From positions 1-56,434 of the forward strand of contig CAIMWV010000010.1 of the NCBI GenBank assembly GCA_903845295.1: DNA of 56,434 nucleotides, in the 5' to 3' direction. A model generated the notes under the pieces. The model worked only from the letters and a program-made list of their open reading frames with translations, searched no databases and was not told the origin of the DNA. The stretch is from Candidatus Staskawiczbacteria bacterium (GTDB lineage: Bacteria > Patescibacteriota > Minisyncoccia > Minisyncoccales > Staskawiczbacteraceae). This document shows, piece by piece, positions 32,817 through 39,904 of the stretch; position 1 is the first letter of the stretch, and each line of letters begins with the position of its first letter. The translations under genes were made by a program, and so were the position numbers.

Positions 32817-34532
32817 GGCTACCTCGGCCTGGTAGCAACTTTCGCAGTAGACTATCTCCGGACGGTCCGGAAAATAGGATGTTTCAAATTCGTTGGGGCA
32901 TCGTCCTGTATGATGCGGGTGATTTTTATCGCACATACACTGGCGATGCCAGAGTTTGCGCGGATTGCGCCTCGCCAATCGTTCCTGCAGACGACAAGCA
33001 GAACACTTGTGCGGAATTGGCAGATTAAACCGGCGATAAAATTGGAGTTCTGCAGGGTGCAATCTAAAGGCCGTAGCGCAACGCAGATGGCTTGCCTTCT
33101 CTTTTTCCGAATCTTGCGAACTGCAGCTTATAATCTCCTGAAGAATTGAGTCGGTTACGTCTCCAATTTTTGCCGGAAGCTTTTCATGAGGCAAAGTAAC
33201 TTTGTAATCCCGCGCATCACGGTCAAACCATTCCCAGCCTCGTGCAATAACTTCATTTTTTGTAAGCGGAAAATAATCCTGCGCTATGGTGTCATTATAA
33301 GGAAACGGGGAAATTGCAATGGGAAAAAATTCTCCCCATTCTTTGGTTTTTCTCATGTGCTCAATAATTTTTTCTTTCAAGATATGATATTCTTTTTCGG
33401 AATATTGCTTATTAAAAATACAATATGATTTTTTGCGCAACGACATGCAACCAAAAATATCATGGCAATTAAAGTTGAGCTCTGAATAGTGCGAATCATG
33501 GTTATACCATGACTTTGCCATACCAATACATTTTGCGCCCCATCCCGACCCTTCCATCTCGTAATCAAGTTCGTTATCAAGGGTTTCTGTCAAATCCATA
33601 CAATCACGAGCTTCCCAAGCGTCTTGCGCATAACTCGTGTTCTCGGAAAAGCGAACATTGAAACCATAACGAACATTTTTGTCGTAACCTATGTTTTCTC
33701 CCGTAGAGTTAATCGCCTTGCGGCCCTGGTAATATCTTCTTGGATGTTTTACCCAAAAATCTGCAACACGTTTTTTCATTTTTTGCACATCTTCGTACGC
33801 CCAAGAAATCTCTGTCAGACGCTTTTGAAATTCTTCTTTGGTAAGTTGTTCATTAAACCAGCAGTATGATTTACCGCGCAAACCCACGCAACCGAAACAA
33901 TTATTACACCCAGGGCAATCCATAGAAAAATACAAATCATTTGCGTCATGGCAATCTTCAATAAAAAAACACTTATAACAATCGCCACAATTTAATGATT
34001 CGTACATAATTTCGCATTCTTTCGTGGCCCATGAATCTACGCAATCTTTACTTTTTTGATACCAATTCCCATACATGCAATCCTCGCTCTCGCCACTGGC
34101 TACAACCATATAGCAATTTTTATTACGCTCCGATTGGTTGCTATATTCTGAATTGGCACTTTGAGAATTTGCTAACGCAATGCGGGGAACTTTATGCCGG
34201 AATTCAAAAAATTGTTCAAAGAAAGGTCTGAAAAAATCAAAATCTTGCCCAAACGCCATCGGATCCCATTTATCCGACCACCAGCAAGGCTGGCAATACA
34301 CCGGACCGGGATAGGATGAATTATAAATCGAAACCATGCTTTTGCCGCATAGCGAACAGTTGCGCTTATAAAAATTCCATTCATTCCGGTTGGCGGCGCG
34401 CCGCTGGTACCGACAATCAGGACAAAATGTCGGAGCCGGAACTTTAATTTTATCGTAAAACGCAAAATCATCGGGCTCAATCGTAAAGTCCTGCTTACAA
34501 TTTTGGCATTGTTTGGTTTCTGATTGGATCAT
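32814..34532 (-). CDS. Array paralogue 10: double zinc-ribbon, two-module Cys-rich protein
   Basis: 572 residues from the ATG at 34532, which overlaps the paralogue 11 stop as ATGA; translation is probably coupled. First ribbon CQNC ... CPDC; an exact N-terminal CxxC-x17-CxxC (CSLC ... CQPC, then WWSDKWD). The second ribbon has a different insert (CSSQDSEKEKASHLRC ... CSAC); C-terminal CMC-HPHH insert before FETSYFPDRPEIVYC. The caps are GCVGLRGKSYCWFNEQLTKEEF and GCMSLRKKSYCIFNKQYSEKEY. Module 2 is of the NSTGEN (alpha) class. Its stop lies at the edge of the nested inverted-repeat element. Confidence 0.85.
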   Translation of the reverse strand: MIQSETKQCQNCKQDFTIEPDDFAFYDKIKVPAPTFCPDCRYQRRAANRNEWNFYKRNCSLCGKSMVSIYNSSYPGPVYCQPCWWSDKWDPMAFGQDFDFFRPFFEQFFEFRHKVPRIALANSQSANSEYSNQSERNKNCYMVVASGESEDCMYGNWYQKSKDCVDSWATKECEIMYESLNCGDCYKCFFIEDCHDANDLYFSMDCPGCNNCFGCVGLRGKSYCWFNEQLTKEEFQKRLTEISWAYEDVQKMKKRVADFWVKHPRRYYQGRKAINSTGENIGYDKNVRYGFNVRFSENTSYAQDAWEARDCMDLTETLDNELDYEMEGSGWGAKCIGMAKSWYNHDSHYSELNFNCHDIFGCMSLRKKSYCIFNKQYSEKEYHILKEKIIEHMRKTKEWGEFFPIAISPFPYNDTIAQDYFPLTKNEVIARGWEWFDRDARDYKVTLPHEKLPAKIGDVTDSILQEIISCSSQDSEKEKASHLRCATAFRLHPAELQFYRRFNLPIPHKCSACRLQERLARRNPRKLWHRQCMCDKNHPHHTGRCPNEFETSYFPDRPEIVYCESCYQAEVA

Positions 34533-36265
34533 ACTACTTCGTTTAAATAACATTTCTCGCAAAAAATTTTAAATTGTTTTTGTTTTTCTTCGTCATAAAG
34601 CGAAAGGGATTTTTCACCGCAATTGGGGCAAACAAAAGGAAAAAGATCAAAAGGATGCTCAAAAAGAGCCCTTTCCATAATACGTTGCCAGGGGTGTTTA
34701 GTGGGAATTGGCAAATTCATGTGCCGATAGAATTTAAGCTCTTCAGCAATGATTTTAAAGGGCCGACCGGTTGTTTCACACCGGATAGCATCATTTAAAA
34801 TAGAGTCATCAACATTTTTAATATCGCTTGGAATTTCCTGGATGTCACGCAAATTGATTCCAGCTGGTATTTGTGACTCTGGTTCAAGATACCAAGGAAT
34901 GCCACGTTCAGCCGCCTCTTTTTCGCTAATCGGATAATATTTTTGACCCCTGCTTGCCTGATATGGGAAAAGTCCAAAAGAAAGAGAAAATAACTCTCCG
35001 TACTCGCCGTCATTAAGCATTCTTAGTTTAATTTCATCAACTAACGGCCAATAGTCGTTTTCAGAATAGGGCTTGTTAAAAATATGAAATTTTTTGTTTT
35101 TCAGCCCGACGCAAGCAAAACAATTTTGACAATTAGTGCACTCCGAAGAGTATTCAATCCCATTACTTGCCCGGATATAAAGACTGAAAAGAACATTGCT
35201 GCTGCCAGTGCCATTCACCACCTCATAGATTTTCTCGGCTTTATCGGCGTCATAGCAGGAATCCATTATATCTTTGACCCCCCCGAAGGTCTCTACAAAA
35301 CGAAGATTCTGCCCCTCGGGGCCGTCAAAGGCCCAAAAACAATCCTTGCAATTATTAAGCCCGTTGCCAACGCAGTTTATAGTATTGGTAAGCCACAAGG
35401 AACGATGCAGGGCATTTTTGTAAACGCCGTCAAAACGCCGGACAAGATCCTGGAAAACGACCCGATCGCCCAAGTTCAAGCCGGCGATTTTTGCCTGGTA
35501 GTCTTGCTTGCTTAATTGTTTATTCTCAAAAAAATAAGATTTGTTCCTGAGATTCGATGAAAGGAAACAATTATTACAATTTTTGCAATCATACAGGAAG
35601 GCTGAATCCAGGCATTGCACAGACCCGATGCTAAAAATGCAGTGGCTGCAACGGTCAGCGCCCACGCAGGAATAACAGAATTCACAATTCCAAACCCTGG
35701 AGCAGTCAACGCAGAATTTGGAGAATCTCACATCGTCACCATAAGAGCAGTCCTCGCTGTGGAAACCGCCGGAAAAATAGTAATTGTTTTTCCCCCAGCG
35801 GCCACCTACGGAATATTCCGAATTTATCGATGTGATATCCCTCTCGAGAGCCAGGTGCGGCACATTGAAAAATAGTTCTTTAAACTGTTCAAAAAATTTC
35901 CGGCCAGGGTTATATGAACGGCCGTATGATGTTGCTTCCCAGGAATCGGAGTACCAGTAATTAACATCGTAAACCTTGTGGGGCGATGAGGCCGGGAAAA
36001 TAGTAACAATATTCTCGTTGTGGCCGGGGGCCGAGCACGGCCGTTTAAAAAATTTCGGCGTACGCATCAGCAAACCGAACCGGCGGATTTTGCGGCACTT
36101 CGGGCATAGGGTCGGCGGCGGCACCCGGAACATGCGATAAAAATTGATATCCCCTGCCTCCACTTTGAATTTTTGCTTACATTCTAAACACACCCTCTCG
36201 TGGGGAACAAGGTCTTTTAAAATCTTATCAAGTGCTTCGTCAAATTTTGGTGTTTTGGAAATCAT
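34529..36265 (-). CDS. Array paralogue 11: divergent member with N-terminal extension
   Basis: 578 residues from the ATG at 36265, which overlaps the paralogue 12 stop as ATGA. An N-terminal extension of about 25 residues precedes the first ribbon (CLEC ... CPKC). The N-terminal second ribbon is reduced (CSAPGHNENIVTIF). The second zinc ribbon has lost its metal site: after ELKFYRHMNLPIP the CPxCR position reads KHPWQR. The C-terminal ribbon keeps four cysteines with 19-residue spacing (CPNC ... CEKC). The first cap reads SSNLRNKSYFFENKQLSKQDY and the second ACVGLKNKKFHIFNKPYSENDY, both off consensus. Module 2 is of the alpha class (NCVGNG). It is the most divergent member together with paralogue 8. 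Confidence 0.85.
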   Translation of the reverse strand: MISKTPKFDEALDKILKDLVPHERVCLECKQKFKVEAGDINFYRMFRVPPPTLCPKCRKIRRFGLLMRTPKFFKRPCSAPGHNENIVTIFPASSPHKVYDVNYWYSDSWEATSYGRSYNPGRKFFEQFKELFFNVPHLALERDITSINSEYSVGGRWGKNNYYFSGGFHSEDCSYGDDVRFSKFCVDCSRVWNCEFCYSCVGADRCSHCIFSIGSVQCLDSAFLYDCKNCNNCFLSSNLRNKSYFFENKQLSKQDYQAKIAGLNLGDRVVFQDLVRRFDGVYKNALHRSLWLTNTINCVGNGLNNCKDCFWAFDGPEGQNLRFVETFGGVKDIMDSCYDADKAEKIYEVVNGTGSSNVLFSLYIRASNGIEYSSECTNCQNCFACVGLKNKKFHIFNKPYSENDYWPLVDEIKLRMLNDGEYGELFSLSFGLFPYQASRGQKYYPISEKEAAERGIPWYLEPESQIPAGINLRDIQEIPSDIKNVDDSILNDAIRCETTGRPFKIIAEELKFYRHMNLPIPTKHPWQRIMERALFEHPFDLFPFVCPNCGEKSLSLYDEEKQKQFKIFCEKCYLNEVV

Positions 36266-38052
36266 ATTACTTCCGCTTGATAACATTGTTCGCAGTAAAC
36301 TATTTCCGGGCGGTCCGGAGCATAAGAAGTTTCAAATTCGTTTGGGCATTTTCCGCTATGGTGTGGGTGGTTGTTTGCCTGTGGTGAGCTTGTCGAACCA
36401 TCGCACATGCACTTTCTGTGCCACAGATGCACAGGATTCCTTAATTTTGTTCTTTCAAAATGGCGAGAGTTAAAACATCTTTGCGGAAGCGAAATATTCA
36501 TTCTCTTATAAAAAGCTAATTCTTCGGGAGTGATTTTGAAAGCTTTCGAACAATTATGCTCAAGCGCTTTTTCTTCGCCCTCCTCGTCCCAAGACCTGCA
36601 AAGAACAACCTCTTTTAAAATCGAATCTTTCACGCCTTCAAGATTAGCAGGAATATCCTTCCATGACATTGTATGATTATATTCTTTGCTCGTCATATCA
36701 CGCCAAGAAAATCCTGCCTCAATCGCTCCTTTTTTAGTAAAAGGGAGGTATTCTTGCGCAATTGTTTCGTTATAGCCATGCGGGCAAAATTCGGGCGGGA
36801 AAAACTCGCCGTATTTATACACCCTGCCTTTTGCATCAACGTAGGGCATGTCGTCCATATGTTTTTTGATTTTAGGGACAAGGGCTTCGTATTCTTTTTT
36901 GGTGTACTGCTTGTTTAAAATACAATACTCTTTATTCCTCATTCCAATGCATCCAAATAAATTGTGCGCTTCGTGGCAAAAGATCGAATATTCAATATTT
37001 CTTACAGATGTATATACAAATGCCGAAAATTTTATATTTGAAGCCTCAATAGCCACCGTAAGCCCTTCATATATAAGTTCGACGCCATCACCAGGGTAAG
37101 AATAATCATAACAATCCTTGGCGCCGGGCGGGAACACTACGTTCTGGCAATATCTAACATTTTCAGCATTTGAAACGCGAAATGAATTACGCGTTTCTTT
37201 TGCGTGGTAAATGTAATCTCCTGACACGTTTGAGGTGTGGCGCGCATGAATGTATTTAACCGGCACTGACAGCTTAAATTTATTGAACTCTGCTTTTGCT
37301 TTTTCCAAGCCATCAATGGAACTGAGATTAAACGACTTTATTTTATCTTTATATTCTTCTTTGGAATATGGTTTATTGAAAATGTGATAATTTTTGTTCC
37401 TCAACCCGGCGCATCCAAAGCAGTTTGAGCACCCGGCGCAATCTTGGCACAAAATTAACTCTTGCGAATTATCGCAATCTACGCAACACATAAGCTTATA
37501 AGATTTATTTACAAGAAAACATTCATAGCAAAGTTCACAATCGCTGACAAACAGGCAATCTGCGCAATTCTTTGAATTGTCTAAACCAACACTATATAAG
37601 CAGTCCTCGTCTGTATTGCCGTGAAAAACCAAATAACAATTCTTAACAGATCTGCAGCCTATATAGTAATCGCTGTTTATATTATTTACCGCGCTTCTGC
37701 TCGGTAGCGGAACTTCATGGAGCAATTCTTTGACTTGGGTCAGAAAAGGACGAGAAAAATCAATTTCTTTGCCATACTTTAGAGAATCCCAGTTGTCAGA
37801 CCACCAATAATCTCTTTCGTAAACTTTAACCGGAGCATCGGGAGCAAATGCTGAAAATATTAACTGGCCCGTGGCATCACACTTGCGCTTATATAGGGTT
37901 TTTTCATTTCTCCAAGTTATTCTCCGGCGTAATCTACAATCAGGGCACCACGTGGGTGGCGGAACTTTCATTTTTTCATAAAACGCAAAATCATCGGGCT
38001 CGATGACAAAGTCCTTTTTGCAATTTTGGCATTGTTTGGTTTCTGATTGCAT
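36262..38052 (-). CDS. Array paralogue 12: double zinc-ribbon, two-module Cys-rich protein
   Basis: 596 residues from the ATG at 38052 (MQSETKQCQNC). First ribbon CQNC ... CPDC; the N-terminal second ribbon is reduced to CDATGQLIFSAFAPDAP. The second zinc ribbon has an insert (CRSWDEEGEEKALEHNC ... CFNS), so one cysteine of the CPxCR motif has become Ser. The C-terminal ribbon contains an in-frame palindromic repeat (GSTSSPQA) inside the CMC-HPHH insert. The caps are GCAGLRNKNYHIFNKPYSKEEY and GCIGMRNKEYCILNKQYTKKEY. Module 2 is of the NVSGDY (beta) class. It lies 5 bp after paralogue 13. Confidence 0.85.
   Translation of the reverse strand: MQSETKQCQNCKKDFVIEPDDFAFYEKMKVPPPTWCPDCRLRRRITWRNEKTLYKRKCDATGQLIFSAFAPDAPVKVYERDYWWSDNWDSLKYGKEIDFSRPFLTQVKELLHEVPLPSRSAVNNINSDYYIGCRSVKNCYLVFHGNTDEDCLYSVGLDNSKNCADCLFVSDCELCYECFLVNKSYKLMCCVDCDNSQELILCQDCAGCSNCFGCAGLRNKNYHIFNKPYSKEEYKDKIKSFNLSSIDGLEKAKAEFNKFKLSVPVKYIHARHTSNVSGDYIYHAKETRNSFRVSNAENVRYCQNVVFPPGAKDCYDYSYPGDGVELIYEGLTVAIEASNIKFSAFVYTSVRNIEYSIFCHEAHNLFGCIGMRNKEYCILNKQYTKKEYEALVPKIKKHMDDMPYVDAKGRVYKYGEFFPPEFCPHGYNETIAQEYLPFTKKGAIEAGFSWRDMTSKEYNHTMSWKDIPANLEGVKDSILKEVVLCRSWDEEGEEKALEHNCSKAFKITPEELAFYKRMNISLPQRCFNSRHFERTKLRNPVHLWHRKCMCDGSTSSPQANNHPHHSGKCPNEFETSYAPDRPEIVYCEQCYQAEVI
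36381..36400. repeat. Palindromic repeat inside array gene 12
   Basis: On the minus strand TGG-TTCGACAAGCTCA-CCA, with a perfect 3-bp flank pair, is read in frame as part of a Ser-rich insert between metal ligands of the C-terminal ribbon. Confidence 0.65.
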
Positions 38053-38057
38053 AGTAA

Positions 38058-39833
38058 TTAAATTACTTCTTCTTGGTAGCACTGCTCGCAGTAGATAATT
38101 TCTTCGCGACCCGGAGCATATGGAGTTTCAAACTCATTTGGACAATGCCCATCGCCGTGAGAATGTTTTGTGGTGTTTTGATAAACTCCATTCTCTGATT
38201 TTTGTCCGGCACACTGGCATTTTCGATGATATAGCTTTAGTGGATTTCTTTGCGCCAAACGCTCGTAGTGCCTGCAGTTGGGGCACAATCTTGGCAAGGG
38301 CAGATTCATTTTTCTGTAGAATTGAAGTTCGTCTTTGATGATTTTGAATGCGGTTGTACACTGATGCACACACTTACCTTCGTGCGCACAGCTTATTACT
38401 TCGTTTAAAATCGAATCAGAAATGTCTTTGATATCGTCAAGTAAATCTAAATAAGAAACGTCCGGCTTATAATCCTTGGTTTCTGGATCTCTCCATGTAT
38501 AACCTCTCTTTAAAATCTCATCCCTTGTGAGTGGAAAATATTCCTGCGCAATTGTCTCATTATATGCAAACGGGCTAATCTCGGGCGGGAAAAATTCTCC
38601 ATATTTGTATACCCGGCCTTTTACATCGATATATGGCGTTTCGTTCATGTGCTCGATAATTTTGGGGACAAGAGCTTCGTATTCTTCCTTAGTATATTGT
38701 TTATTTAAGATGCAATATTTTTTGTTTCGGAGTCCGACGCATCCGAAAAGATTCGAGGAATTATGGCAACAATATGTATATTGCGTATCATGGCAAACAT
38801 GGGTAAACACGGCAAAACAGCAATGTGACGCCTGAACGCCTGTATCTATAAGCTCATACATCAAGTTTGCGTTGCCGCCAAAACCGTATCCGTCATAAAT
38901 ATCCTTGCCTTGCCAGCCGTGCATATCGAATTTAGAATCTTCTGTTTCGCCAAACACATCAAAGCATTCGTGCACATTCTTTGAACTCATAATATTATCG
39001 CCAGTCGAGTTTGTCGATCTTATAATTGAGGCGAACCGCCGCGGGAATTTTTTCGAAAACTCGCTAAATTTTTCTCGCAACGCCGTAAGACTCTTATAAC
39101 TCCCCAAATTCAATTTTTCGATTTCTTTTTTATAGTCCTCTTTAGAATATGGCATATTCCATATGTGGTAAGACTTGTTTCTCAAATTCACGCACCCGAA
39201 ACAATTATTCGCATTCGCGCACGAACGCAGAAAATATGACCCCAGGCTGTTGTCAGAATCATACGCAAAAAACACTTTGGATAAATTCGCGCTTATTACG
39301 TCCTCGTAACATTGCTCCCCGTCCTCCATAATATAAAGATCCATCGAATCCTTACATCTCAATGCGCCATTAGAATAATGTGTGTTTTCGTTGGTAAACG
39401 ACGCATACGTAAGATAGCAATCCTTCATATCAGCATTATGGTTGCCATACTCGCTATTCCTTACGTTGTTGTTTGCTAAGTTTGGAAGCGGAGCTAATTC
39501 AAATAATTCTTTAAACTGCTTAAAAAACGTTTTTGAAAAGTCATAATCGCGGCCGGATTTAAGCTGGTCCCATTTGTCTGACCACCAATAGTCTCTTTCA
39601 TAAACGACAAGGGGTTGCTCTGGTGCGAACATTGTAATAATATCCTTGCCGGTAGCGTCGCACTTTCTATGGTAAAGAGTGCGCTCATTTCTCCAACTCA
39701 TACGCCGGATAATTCTGCACTCCGGGCAAAACGTCGGAGGGAGCACCTTCATCTTCTCATAAAAATCAAAATCCTCGGGCTCGATAGTGAACTCGTTTTT
39801 ACAATTTTGGCATTGTTTGGTCTCTTTCAACAT
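38058..39833 (-). CDS. Array paralogue 13: double zinc-ribbon, two-module Cys-rich protein
   Basis: 591 residues from the ATG at 39833 (MLKETKQCQNC), the first array gene in transcription order. First ribbon CQNC ... CPEC; the N-terminal second ribbon is reduced (CDATGKDIITMF). Expanded second ribbon CAHEGKCVHQC ... CPNC; C-terminal insert CQCAGQKSENG ... HSHGDGHC before FETPYAPGREEIIYC. The caps are GCVNLRNKSYHIWNMPYSKEDY and GCVGLRNKKYCILNKQYTKEEY. Module 2 is of the NSTGDN (alpha) class and is preceded by RRFASIIRS. A strong terminator lies only 30 bp upstream, so this gene needs its own promoter, which I could not identify. Confidence 0.85.
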   Translation of the reverse strand: MLKETKQCQNCKNEFTIEPEDFDFYEKMKVLPPTFCPECRIIRRMSWRNERTLYHRKCDATGKDIITMFAPEQPLVVYERDYWWSDKWDQLKSGRDYDFSKTFFKQFKELFELAPLPNLANNNVRNSEYGNHNADMKDCYLTYASFTNENTHYSNGALRCKDSMDLYIMEDGEQCYEDVISANLSKVFFAYDSDNSLGSYFLRSCANANNCFGCVNLRNKSYHIWNMPYSKEDYKKEIEKLNLGSYKSLTALREKFSEFSKKFPRRFASIIRSTNSTGDNIMSSKNVHECFDVFGETEDSKFDMHGWQGKDIYDGYGFGGNANLMYELIDTGVQASHCCFAVFTHVCHDTQYTYCCHNSSNLFGCVGLRNKKYCILNKQYTKEEYEALVPKIIEHMNETPYIDVKGRVYKYGEFFPPEISPFAYNETIAQEYFPLTRDEILKRGYTWRDPETKDYKPDVSYLDLLDDIKDISDSILNEVISCAHEGKCVHQCTTAFKIIKDELQFYRKMNLPLPRLCPNCRHYERLAQRNPLKLYHRKCQCAGQKSENGVYQNTTKHSHGDGHCPNEFETPYAPGREEIIYCEQCYQEEVI

Positions 39834-39861
39834 GTTTAAGTTAATTTTATTGATTAATCCT

Positions 39862-39894
39862 ACCAAAAAACCGCTTGGAATCCAAGCGGTTTTT
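39862..39894 (-). terminator. rho-independent terminator between the ATPase gene and the array
   Basis: A perfect 11-bp stem AACCGCTTGGA / TCCAAGCGGTT carries A-runs and T-runs on both sides. On the minus strand it follows the 39905 ATPase stop and insulates it from paralogue 13. Confidence 0.9.
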
Positions 39895-39904
39895 TATTTC
39901 CTAC

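Noticed and set aside
13922-39833. CRISPR-like or tandem DNA repeat array explaining the regular spacing
   Set aside because: The regularity comes from repeated genes of about 1.7 kb; there are no short direct repeats with uniform spacers.
13922-39833. Array proteins as secreted adhesins or pentapeptide-repeat toxins
   Set aside because: No signal peptides or membrane segments are visible, and the repetitive modules do not follow the A(D/N)LxX pentapeptide pattern.
23382-39866. Longer upstream starts for paralogues 5, 6, 10, 11, 12 and 13
   Set aside because: The added residues vary, overlap the preceding gene's end and lack family similarity; the internal ATG before the conserved ETK-CQNC opening fits the other members.
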